NCBI GenBank assembly: GCA_029261375.1 | Contig: JAJDBL010000347.1 | Location: 1 to 6,275, forward strand | Reading direction: 5' to 3' | DNA length: 6,275 nucleotides | DNA from: Nitrospirales bacterium | Lineage (GTDB): Bacteria; Nitrospirota; Nitrospiria; Nitrospirales; UBA2166 | In this document: positions 1 through 6,272 of the stretch, one piece after another | Layout: every line of letters begins with the position of its first letter | How positions within the stretch are numbered: the stretch's first letter is position 1 | The notes under the pieces: generated by a model | Seen by the model: the letters and a program-made list of their open reading frames with translations, nothing else | Told to the model about the DNA's origin: nothing | The model's database searches: none | Translations under genes and position numbers: made by a program

Positions 1-641
1 TTTTCCAGTGCAATCAGTCCGGCTTGCCGAAATTGACCGAGGGTGAGGCTGACCGTTTCGCGTGTCGTTCCGATCAGATTTGCCAGTTCCTGATGGGTCA
101 CTTTTGACTTGATGGCGCGGCCTTCCGGAGACTCCATCCCCACCGTCTCTCCCAGGCTGAGCAGGAGCTGTGCCAACCTGGCGGGGGCGTCTCGGAACAC
201 GAGATCCTCAATACGGTTTTCGATTTGCTTCATTCGGAGTCCGATGAGCTTCGTGAGCTTAAAGCTGGTTTGGGGCTGACTTTTTAAAAACCGCTCAAAA
301 TCAGCTCTCCGTATGATGCAGATGTGCGCATCGTCCATCACTTCTGCGACATTATCGCGCGTTGTTTCTTCGAGCACCTCAATCTCTCCAAATATCTCGC
401 CAGGCTCGAGAATTGCAAGCGTCAGTTCCTTGCCGTCGTCCCCGATCTTTGAAATCTTGACGCGTCCAGATTTAAGAAGAAAGACGGCGTCTCCAGGGTC
501 ACCTGGAAGATAGATCGGTTGCTTTTTCCGGAACGCCTCCATCCGCGTCATTTTGTTCATCTCATCCATCTCTGCCTCGCTGAGGTCAGAGAAGAGCTTG
601 ACTTGCTTGAGGTACCAGAGTTTGCTTTTTACAGAGTCCAT
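1..641 (-). CDS. Crp/Fnr-family transcriptional regulator (partial, C-terminus off the left edge)
   Basis: Reading leftward from the ATG at 639-641 gives 213 codons, open to the window edge. Residues about 15-125 form a cyclic-nucleotide-binding-like beta-roll, with the glycine-rich turns GDPGD (47-51), SGRVK (58-62) and EPGEIFGEI (79-87). A dimerisation helix follows (about 126-150), then a Crp-type winged helix-turn-helix at about 180-210 with recognition-helix residues TTRETVSLTL (192-201). Family members are usually 220-240 aa, so only the last few dozen residues are missing. It should be a cytoplasmic DNA-binding dimer responding to a small ligand or redox signal. Only one cysteine (C108) is visible, so it lacks the Fnr iron-sulfur cluster ligands. 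The phosphate-binding loop reads TTRDN where Crp has Arg-Ser, so cAMP binding is doubtful. The ligand and targets cannot be told. It lies downstream of smc in the same direction, about 106 bp away, with its own candidate promoter. Its ribosome-binding site is weak. Family assignment is confident; specific function is not. Confidence 0.93.
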   Translation of the reverse strand, partial: MDSVKSKLWYLKQVKLFSDLSEAEMDEMNKMTRMEAFRKKQPIYLPGDPGDAVFLLKSGRVKISKIGDDGKELTLAILEPGEIFGEIEVLEETTRDNVAEVMDDAHICIIRRADFERFLKSQPQTSFKLTKLIGLRMKQIENRIEDLVFRDAPARLAQLLLSLGETVGMESPEGRAIKSKVTHQELANLIGTTRETVSLTLGQFRQAGLIALE

Positions 642-682
642 TGCGCAACGATCCGACAAAAATGTTGCTTGAAAGCGAACCG

Positions 683-712
683 AGTATAACAAGAAGCGAT
701 GACCCCATACAA
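683..712 (-). promoter_or_regulatory. Candidate extended -10 promoter for the Crp/Fnr-like gene
   Basis: On the minus strand, TATACT (683-688) is preceded by TGT, giving the extended -10 form TG-N-TATACT (683-691). A weak -35-like TTGTAT sits at 707-712, 18 bp upstream. This lies about 42 bp before the ATG at 641 and would let the regulator be transcribed separately from smc. The call rests on motif match only. Confidence 0.45.
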
Positions 713-747
713 GCAAACGTTAGGTGGCCGCACCACTAGGTATAGCG

Positions 748-3700
748 TTAGCGTGCCGCTTCCAGAGATGCAGAGAGGAGGAGTGTCACCCCAGGGTCAG
801 CCATTGTGGTTCCGTAGAGTGTATCTGCAGCGGCCATTGTCTGTTTGTTATGGGTGATGATCATGAATTGTGCCGATGCCGCAACTTGCTTCAAAAGCCG
901 AAGAAACCGTCCCACGTTCTCGTCATCTAGGGGAGCATCTGTTTCGTCGAGTACGCAGAGAGGGGTGGGGCGGAGGAGGTAACTCGCGAGTATCAACGCA
1001 ATGACGGTCAGGGCTTTCTCGCCACCTGACAGCATGGAGAGTTGCTTCAGGCGTTTTCCTGGTGGTTGTGCGACGATATCGACGCCAGCAAGTCCTGGGT
1101 CGGTATGATCAAGGACAAGGTCGGCCATTCCACCCTCAAACAGTCGGCTGAAGAGGTCGTTGAAACTTTTGCGCAGTGTCTGGAATGTTTCCTGAAACAA
1201 TTGATCTGTCGTTTCATTCAGGCGGGTCATGATCTCTTCGAGTGAGGCGATGGACTGCAGGAGGTCTTGTTCTTCAGTCACGAGAAACCCGAGGCGTTCT
1301 TCTATTGTTTGCGATTCCTCGGCGGCTGCCAGATTGATGGGGCCAAGGCGATCACGCTGCTGCCGTCGCTGTGTGAGTGTGGCCCGTATCTGTTCCGCAT
1401 CGATGCGTACATCCTCGAGCTGTTCATGGAGGACGGCAAGAGAAATATCATACGTTTCAGAGAGCATGGTCTTGACGTGCTCAAGGCTTGTGGTGTGTTC
1501 CGCGCGCCCTACCGAGAGTTCACTCCGCTGTTGACGAACGGTTTCAAGCTCTTTCTGGATGGTGGCATGTGCCGTCTCTTGGGTTCGAATAAGAGAGGAA
1601 ATCTGGTCAAGCTGTGCCTGTGCTGAGAAGACGTCGGCATCCTTTGTCGTCATCGTTGCGTTGAGCGATTCAATAGATTGTTCAAGTCGGGTGTAGTCAG
1701 CTTGCGCGGTCTGCAGCTGACCAGTAGTTTTCGTGTTGTCATCGTCGAGTGCGGTGTGTTTCTTGTCACGATCAGCTGCAGCGCGTTCCAGTGTGGTGAG
1801 TTCAGAGCGAAGCGCATCGCGACGAGCGAGCAGCGTATTCTGCGTGAGCCGCGCTTCGTTCACGCGTTCAAGCCAGCTCTGGACCGTCGCCTCGCATTCA
1901 GGACTCTCCTCTTGATATTGGGTCAGAAGATCGTCGAGAGTGTGTCGCTCGTGCGCGAGGTCGGTAATTGTATTTCTCCCATGAGAGATCTGGCCTGCGA
2001 TCGTCAATAAGGCGTCTTTGGTAGTCTCAATCGATTGTTTGAGTTTCTCGTGGGATGTCGTGAGTCGATGGCGCTCCTGGTCGGTTTGTTCTTTGTCTTT
2101 CGTCACGTTGACGAGTTGGATTTCCGTCTCTCGTGCATTCGTTTCATAGGTGTGTTTGCGACGCGTGTGTTTCTGAACGCGATCCTCGAGTTCTCCTCGA
2201 TGGCTGAGTGTCGCCGCGATCTGCTGTTGGAGAAGAGTGAGGTGGTCTTCGATGTCTCTGACTTCGCGATGCCGTTGCAAGATGCCGACATTGGAGGGAA
2301 CAGCTCCCACTCCGATGGTTCCACCGGAGTCGACGTACTCACCGGCAAGTGTGACGAACAGTGTGGGTAGCGACACATCCGTGCCGTTGGGAAGTGCGTT
2401 GGCGGTCTGTTCCCAGAGGCGAAGCGCGTGATCGAGGTCTTGAACAATGAGTACGTGCGCAAGGAGGTAACTGATGACGGGGTGAAACTCCTCCGTCGTT
2501 GTCACGACATCCCGGGCGCGAGCAACGATGTCTGGGCCGGAGTCGTGTGCCAGTGCGGTGTCAATGTGGCCTCGTGGATGGAGCGGAACAAAGGTTCCCA
2601 TCGAGAGTCCTTGCGCTCGAAGGCTATCGATCGCTCGACGCATTTGAACATGTCCATCAACCACGAGCCCGCGCACTCGCTCACCAAGTGCAACCTCAAT
2701 GGCACGCTCATATTCAGGCTGGACCTTGAGAATATCCGCGATGGCTCCACGAATACCGGTTCCCGAGAGATTGGGACCCTGTTCACCGTAGGAAGACCAC
2801 TGTTCCGCTAGAATGCCTTGCAGGGCGGAGAGACGAGACTCCAGCGAGGTGACGTGTTTGTGTGATGCGCGTTCTTCCTCGTGATGACGTGTCAGTGTGG
2901 TGTTCAGATCAGCGAGTGTGCTGGCTTGTTCGTTCACCGTTGCCTGTTGCTGCTCCCAGCGATCGTCGAGGTCTGACATGCGATGCGCAAGTTCTGTGCG
3001 GCGCTGGGTGAGAAGCGCGATCGAGTCATTCATGGTTTCGAGGTCATGGGTGTCGCGTCGCTGTCGAAGCGAGAGCTCCTGTTCCCGCGCTTCCAGTGCA
3101 CTGATGGTTTCTGCTTCCGCGTGCTCCGCCGCAATGGCTTGCTTGCCGTTACTGCGGACGCGTTCGATCTCAACGTTGAGATCTCGCTGGCGTGTCTGAG
3201 CTTCAGTCAATTCGCGTTCAGATAGCCGGAGGTCCGTTTCTATCCCATCCAAACGTTGCTGAACCTCACTGGTCGACGTGCGACAGAGATTCTGTGTTTC
3301 CGTATCGTGTTTGCCTTCTTCTTGAAGCTCGTGCAATGCGGCACTGACACGCTGAAGCTGGGCCTCACACATGTGTGTAAGGTTACGTTGGCGTTCGATC
3401 GCTTCGAGCGCCCGTTCGAAATTGACCTTGGCTTCGGTTGCGGCCTCTCGTGATCGACTGAAGAGATCTGAGGCGTCGTGTTCGCGCGTCTTTGCGGCGT
3501 GACGATCAGTTTCAATGCGCTTGAGCTGATCGACACGTGTTGACTCCTGTTCCAGGATGAGCGTCAGTTGACTGTCGATGCGCTCCAACTCATGGCTGTG
3601 CGTATCGTAATCATGCTTCAATATCGACAGTTCTAGCGTGCGTATTTCTCCGTGAAGCCTCTGGTAGGTCTCCGCAGCGCGTGCTTGCCGTTTCAAGGTC

Positions 3701-4293
3701 CCCTGTTGGCGTGTGAGTTCGCCGATCAAATCACGCAGCCGGAGGAGGTTCCCCTGGCTGGCTTCGATTTTCTGCATTGTGGCGATGCGTTGTTTTTTAT
3801 AGCGCATCGTTCCCGCCGTTTCTTCGATCATCGCGCGACGATCTTGTGCGGAACTTTGGAGGAGCGTGTCTAGTTTGCCCTGCTCAATGACCGTACATCC
3901 CTTGGACCCGACGCCAAGGTCAAAAAACAGGTCGCGAACGTCGCGAAGACGGCATGCTCGTTTATCGATTGCGTATTCGCTGTGGCCATCACGGAACAGA
4001 CGGCGTGATATCACGACATCGGCTTGCTCATTGGGGAGGTCAGTGAGGGTTAAGGCAACTTCAGCCATCCCCAAGGGCGGCCGTGACTCCGCGCCGTTGA
4101 AGATGGTGTCTTCCATCCGTTCAATGCGGAGCGATTTTGGGGATTGTTCTCCCAACGCCCACATGACCGCATCGACGAGGTTGCTTTTTCCGGTACCGTT
4201 GGGTCCGACAAGGGCAGTGATCCCTGGCCCAAAGGTCACTGAGGCTTCAACGAAGGATTTGAACCCGATGATATCGAGTTGCTTCAGATGCAT
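748..4293 (-). CDS. smc: Chromosome segregation ATPase SMC (condensin subunit)
   Basis: This encodes the 1181-aa SMC protein, the ATP-driven DNA-loop-forming subunit of bacterial condensin, which compacts and helps segregate chromosomes with the partners ScpA and ScpB (not in this window). The N-terminal ATPase half has the start MHLKQLDIIGFKSF, a Walker A GPNGTGKS at residues 30-37 and a Q-loop region (VIEQGK) near residue 145. Long charged coiled-coil stretches (about 170-500 and 670-1020) flank a globular hinge at about 505-665 with glycine-rich segments. The C-terminal ATPase half has the signature LSGGEKA near 1087 and a Walker B/D-loop LCVLDETDAPLDD near 1105-1117. Full length matches the family (about 1150-1200 aa). 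The frame stays open upstream to a TTG at 4368, but the ATG at 4293 fits the family N-terminus, and a strong promoter overlaps the upstream extension. No good Shine-Dalgarno precedes the ATG. The stop is TAA at 748-750. It is complete, with no frameshift. Confidence 0.97.
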   Translation of the reverse strand: MHLKQLDIIGFKSFVEASVTFGPGITALVGPNGTGKSNLVDAVMWALGEQSPKSLRIERMEDTIFNGAESRPPLGMAEVALTLTDLPNEQADVVISRRLFRDGHSEYAIDKRACRLRDVRDLFFDLGVGSKGCTVIEQGKLDTLLQSSAQDRRAMIEETAGTMRYKKQRIATMQKIEASQGNLLRLRDLIGELTRQQGTLKRQARAAETYQRLHGEIRTLELSILKHDYDTHSHELERIDSQLTLILEQESTRVDQLKRIETDRHAAKTREHDASDLFSRSREAATEAKVNFERALEAIERQRNLTHMCEAQLQRVSAALHELQEEGKHDTETQNLCRTSTSEVQQRLDGIETDLRLSERELTEAQTRQRDLNVEIERVRSNGKQAIAAEHAEAETISALEAREQELSLRQRRDTHDLETMNDSIALLTQRRTELAHRMSDLDDRWEQQQATVNEQASTLADLNTTLTRHHEEERASHKHVTSLESRLSALQGILAEQWSSYGEQGPNLSGTGIRGAIADILKVQPEYERAIEVALGERVRGLVVDGHVQMRRAIDSLRAQGLSMGTFVPLHPRGHIDTALAHDSGPDIVARARDVVTTTEEFHPVISYLLAHVLIVQDLDHALRLWEQTANALPNGTDVSLPTLFVTLAGEYVDSGGTIGVGAVPSNVGILQRHREVRDIEDHLTLLQQQIAATLSHRGELEDRVQKHTRRKHTYETNARETEIQLVNVTKDKEQTDQERHRLTTSHEKLKQSIETTKDALLTIAGQISHGRNTITDLAHERHTLDDLLTQYQEESPECEATVQSWLERVNEARLTQNTLLARRDALRSELTTLERAAADRDKKHTALDDDNTKTTGQLQTAQADYTRLEQSIESLNATMTTKDADVFSAQAQLDQISSLIRTQETAHATIQKELETVRQQRSELSVGRAEHTTSLEHVKTMLSETYDISLAVLHEQLEDVRIDAEQIRATLTQRRQQRDRLGPINLAAAEESQTIEERLGFLVTEEQDLLQSIASLEEIMTRLNETTDQLFQETFQTLRKSFNDLFSRLFEGGMADLVLDHTDPGLAGVDIVAQPPGKRLKQLSMLSGGEKALTVIALILASYLLRPTPLCVLDETDAPLDDENVGRFLRLLKQVAASAQFMIITHNKQTMAAADTLYGTTMADPGVTLLLSASLEAAR

Positions 4294-4339
4294 AGACGAA
4301 TTAGGTCGTTGTCCGGTGGATGGTGGTGTTGGGGTCAAT

Positions 4340-4368
4340 CTTATAGCACGCCTCGGAATCACTTGCAA
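4340..4368 (-). promoter_or_regulatory. Sigma70-like promoter for smc
   Basis: On the minus strand, TTGCAA (4363-4368, four of six consensus bases) and TATAAG (4340-4345, five of six) are separated by exactly 17 bp. Transcription would begin near 4333, leaving a leader of about 40 nt before the smc ATG at 4293. This is the best promoter match in the window. It also argues against translation starting at the in-frame TTG at 4368, which lies inside the -35 box. Confidence 0.65.
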
Positions 4369-4373
4369 AAGCG

Positions 4374-4496
4374 ATGATGTCGCATTGCTACGGCGTTTCT
4401 GACGCGGGCGCGGTGCGCGTCTGCCGCGACAAAAACGGGACGATTCGAGTGCGGAAAAGCTGCGCTGAAGATGAGTCGATGTGGCAAGATCTGTAG
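4374..4496 (+). CDS. Possible small ORF or gene remnant with a paired-cysteine motif
   Basis: A 40-codon frame runs from ATG at 4374 to TAG at 4494 in the gap between smc and arsM. It overlaps no other gene, so it is not a shadow. Its second half reads VCRDKNGTIRVRKSC followed by AEDES, that is Cys-x4-Gly-x-Ile-Arg-Val-x2-Ser-Cys-x3-Glu. To my eye this resembles a short cysteine-flanked motif found at the ends of various secreted or tail-fibre-like hypothetical proteins (recollection, not a search). There is no Shine-Dalgarno sequence, no signal peptide and the frame is short. It is more likely the remnant 3' end of a decayed gene than a working gene, and chance is also possible. Confidence 0.22.
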   Translation: MMSHCYGVSDAGAVRVCRDKNGTIRVRKSCAEDESMWQDL

Positions 4497-4523
4497 AGCT
4501 GAAGTGGGGTCAGAACGATCGTG

Positions 4524-4539
4524 ATAGTGTAATAGTGTA
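4524..4539. repeat. Tandem 8-bp direct repeat (ATAGTGTA x2)
   Basis: ATAGTGTA occurs twice back to back at 4524-4531 and 4532-4539, about 40 bp left of the large palindrome. A regulator half-site pair is possible. With only two short copies it may also be chance or replication slippage. Confidence 0.5.
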
Positions 4540-4579
4540 TGGGTGGGTTTCAGCTTCTTTTGGACTTCAGGAGAAAATT

Positions 4580-4613
4580 GTAAGACATATCACGATATCT
4601 CGATATGTCTTAC
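4580..4613. promoter_or_regulatory. 34-bp near-perfect palindrome, probable ArsR operator
   Basis: The arms GTAAGACATATC (4580-4591) and GATATGTCTTAC (4602-4613) are exact reverse complements. The centre is itself palindromic (GATATC, 4594-4599), so 15 of 17 base pairs across the 34 bp are symmetric. Inside it, ATATC-ac-GATATC-tc-GATAT forms two overlapping 12-bp dyads sharing the central hexamer. It ends about 111 bp before the arsM ATG. ArsR-family dimers bind AT-rich inverted repeats near the promoters they control, and an arsR gene closes this operon, so an autoregulatory operator is the leading reading. No T-run follows, which makes a terminator unlikely. A regulatory RNA hairpin is the alternative. 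Confidence 0.65.
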
Positions 4614-4666
4614 GCGTACTATGCACATCGTAAAGATGCAGGTGGACCATAACGTGGGGGAGACAC

Positions 4667-4735
4667 ATGTCAGGATGCGTTGGGAATCAAAGTACGATCA
4701 AGAGTGGGCCCAGGAGGCGCGGCAATGTCAAATGA
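4667..4735 (+). CDS. Possible 22-codon leader ORF overlapping the arsM start
   Basis: An ATG at 4667 follows GGGGGAG (4656-4662) with a short 4-nt gap. It opens a 22-codon frame (starting MSGCVGNQ, arginine-rich near its end) that stops with TGA at 4733-4735, 11 nt inside arsM. It therefore covers the arsM ribosome-binding site and start. It could couple or modulate arsM translation, but the peptide resembles nothing I know and may be chance. Confidence 0.2.
   Translation: MSGCVGNQSTIKSGPRRRGNVK
4712..4717 (+). promoter_or_regulatory. Ribosome-binding site deciding the arsM start
   Basis: AGGAGG, a full Shine-Dalgarno match, lies 7 nt before the ATG at 4725. The frame stays open upstream to a TTG at 4680, but that codon has no comparable site, so 4725 is taken as the start. 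Confidence 0.85.
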
Positions 4736-5942
4736 TTCAGTGACTCAGGCGGTAATGGAGCGATATGCCAGCGCGGCGAAGAATGCGGAGCAGGTCTGTA
4801 CGCCGGACGGATACGACATGGCGTTTCTAGCGACATATATTCCGCAGTCCGTATTGGACATTGCGAACGGGTGCGGGGTTCCTGTGGGTTTGGGAACGGT
4901 TCAGCCGGGAGAGACCGTGTTAGATGTGGGATCTGGGGGCGGGATAGATTGCTTCGAAGCCTCTCGTGTTGCGGGGAAGGACGGCAAGGTCATCGGAGTT
5001 GATATGACCGATGAGATGCTGGAGATCGCGCGAAGTTCGGCGGACGCGGTCGCGACCAACTTGGGGTATCCCCAATCGAATGTCGAGTTTCGAAAAGGCA
5101 AGGCGGAGAAACTGCCGGTTGAGGATCACACGATTGATGTGATTATCTCGAATTGTGTCGTGAACTTGTCTCCGGATAAACCGCAGGTCTTTCGAGAAAT
5201 GTATCGTGCACTGAAAGTCGGTGGACGATTCACGATTTCTGACGTGGTGGCGGATCACGCGATTCCCAACTATCTGCTGAACGATCGTGATCGATGGGGC
5301 GCGTGTCTCTCTGGTGCGATGTACACACGCGATTATTTGCACACGGTACGTGAGACCGGGTTTGTTGGTGTTCATCAGGTTGGGGTGGCACCCTGGGGGA
5401 TTATCGACGGTGTTCATTTTTCCGCACTGACCGTGACGGGATATAAAATTGCAGTTGATTCGGGCACGTTGTCCAATCGGGACAGGTACAGCGGATACGC
5501 GATGCTCAAAGGTCCGTTCAAGTGGGTCACTGACGAGCAGGAGCAAACATTCGTTCGTGGCGTCTGGCGTGGAGTGAATCAGCGGACATTGGATATATTG
5601 CGGCTCGAGCCCTTTCAGCCATGGTTTCTGTTCTCAAATGACATCAAGGCAGGCACGATGTTGAAGGACGATGATCCTGAGATTGTCCGGATTCTTCCAG
5701 AAGATAAACCGTGTGTGTGGAATGGGCACTACGCGACACTCACCAGCCTGTTTGATCGTGCAGAAGATGATGACCATCATCAGTACGACGCAGGTGTGCC
5801 GATGGAAATCTGTTCAAAAACACATGATGTGCTCACGCATCCGAAGTACGCGTCCTTCTTTCACATTCTCAATCGCGCACAGCAGCCGGTATCCGGTGAG
5901 GCTGTCACATGTGATCCGACGCCAACCGGAGCCTGCTGTTAG
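4725..5942 (+). CDS. arsM: Arsenite S-adenosylmethionine methyltransferase (ArsM/AS3MT type)
   Basis: This 405-aa cytoplasmic enzyme should transfer methyl groups from S-adenosylmethionine to As(III), giving methylated and eventually volatile arsenicals. The Rossmann methyltransferase domain covers about residues 45-240. The SAM-binding motif is VLDVGSGGGIDCFEA (65-79), followed by VIGVDMTDEML (89-99). The three cysteines that bind As(III) in characterised ArsM proteins are present: C50 in NGCG, C144 in SNCVVNLSPDK and C194 in GACLSGAM. The region after residue 255 appears to be two copies of the family's C-terminal module (about 258-301 and 329-379). Only the second keeps its cysteines (C330, C363), and the protein ends in GACC (C404, C405). 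A loop rich in Asp and His (347-355) interrupts the second copy. Stop TAG at 5940-5942 is followed after 3 nt by arsR, so the two genes are almost certainly one transcript. Function is confident by motifs; the number of methylation steps is unknown. Confidence 0.92.
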   Translation: MSNDSVTQAVMERYASAAKNAEQVCTPDGYDMAFLATYIPQSVLDIANGCGVPVGLGTVQPGETVLDVGSGGGIDCFEASRVAGKDGKVIGVDMTDEMLEIARSSADAVATNLGYPQSNVEFRKGKAEKLPVEDHTIDVIISNCVVNLSPDKPQVFREMYRALKVGGRFTISDVVADHAIPNYLLNDRDRWGACLSGAMYTRDYLHTVRETGFVGVHQVGVAPWGIIDGVHFSALTVTGYKIAVDSGTLSNRDRYSGYAMLKGPFKWVTDEQEQTFVRGVWRGVNQRTLDILRLEPFQPWFLFSNDIKAGTMLKDDDPEIVRILPEDKPCVWNGHYATLTSLFDRAEDDDHHQYDAGVPMEICSKTHDVLTHPKYASFFHILNRAQQPVSGEAVTCDPTPTGACC

Positions 5943-5945
5943 TTG

Positions 5946-6272
5946 ATGAGTAACCGGACGAGTATCAAGCCAGTGAGGAGTTCGAAGGACTGTGCGGAGG
6001 TGCTGCGCGCGATGGGTGATGGAACGCGTTTACGCATCCTACGGTCACTGTTACACCAAGAAATTTGTGTCAACGATATCGCCCAGAAACTCGATTTACC
6101 ACAGCCACATATCTCCCATCATCTACAGATCCTTCGTAACGCGGGCCTCGTTGAAGGTCGGCGAGATGGGCAGCGCATCTGTTATCGCCTTCTTCCCGAC
6201 ATCGGGGCGAGCCTGAGTGATCAGAAAGATTCTGCAATTGATCTTGGATGCTGCAAGATTTCTTTTCGCTAG
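5946..6272 (+). CDS. arsR: ArsR-family arsenic-responsive transcriptional repressor
   Basis: This 108-aa winged-helix repressor should bind operator DNA as a dimer and release it when a trivalent arsenical binds its cysteines. Residues 17-36 match the family opening (AEVLRAMGDGTRLRILRSLL). The helix-turn-helix is at about 43-69, with recognition residues QPHISHHLQILRNAGLV, and the wing is at 70-82 (GRRDGQRICYRL). The classical ArsR metal site in this helix is ELCVCDL; here it is EICVNDI (39-45), so only C41 remains. The other cysteines are C16, C79 and a C102-C103 pair close to the C-terminus. This points to a C-terminal sensing site of an alternative type. The ATG at 5946 begins 3 nt after the arsM stop (TAG-TTG-ATG); a TTG at 5943 is possible but less likely. 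No close Shine-Dalgarno is visible, so translational coupling to arsM is probable. It likely represses its own operon through the palindrome at 4580-4613. It is complete, with stop TAG at 6270-6272. Confidence 0.94.
   Translation: MSNRTSIKPVRSSKDCAEVLRAMGDGTRLRILRSLLHQEICVNDIAQKLDLPQPHISHHLQILRNAGLVEGRRDGQRICYRLLPDIGASLSDQKDSAIDLGCCKISFR

Larger units (their letters stand above)
4294..4724. other. Divergent intergenic region between smc and arsM
   Basis: About 430 bp separate the two start codons. Reading rightward it holds the smc promoter (4340-4368), a possible gene remnant (4374-4496), an 8-bp palindrome ACGATCGT (4515-4522), an 8-bp tandem repeat (4524-4539), a 34-bp near-perfect palindrome (4580-4613), a possible 22-codon leader ORF (4667-4735) and the arsM ribosome-binding site (4712-4717). 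I could not find a convincing sigma70 promoter for arsM. The nearest -10-like match is TACTAT at 4617-4622, just right of the palindrome, without a recognisable -35. Confidence 0.8.

Noticed and set aside
641..648. TTGCGCAA palindrome overlapping the start of the Crp/Fnr-like gene as an autoregulatory operator
   Set aside because: An 8-bp palindrome is easily found by chance and it does not match the TGTGA-N6-TCACA or TTGAT-N4-ATCAA consensus.
721..740. GTGG-CCGCA-CCAC hairpin as a terminator after smc
   Set aside because: The stem is only 4 bp and no T-run follows on the minus strand, so it does not support a rho-independent terminator.
1267..1626. Plus-strand frames of 100-180 codons inside smc (for example 1267-1626 and 3866-4402)
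   Set aside because: They lie opposite the continuous, well-conserved smc frame and are antisense shadows with low-complexity or arginine/serine-rich translations.
4580..4613. The palindrome as a terminator between smc and arsM
   Set aside because: The flanking genes are transcribed away from each other, and no T-run follows on either strand.
4560..4622. Sigma70 promoter for arsM near the palindrome (TTGGAC, TTGTAA or TACTAT boxes)
   Set aside because: No pair of boxes gives an acceptable match at 16-18 bp spacing; only isolated half-matches are present.
4543..4743. 66-codon open frame from GTG 4543 running into the start of arsM
   Set aside because: It crosses the 34-bp palindrome, has no ribosome-binding site, and its translation looks like nothing recognisable; it overlaps arsM in another frame.
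4920..5546. 208-codon minus-strand frame inside arsM
   Set aside because: It is antisense to the conserved methyltransferase domain, with no family resemblance or ribosome-binding site.
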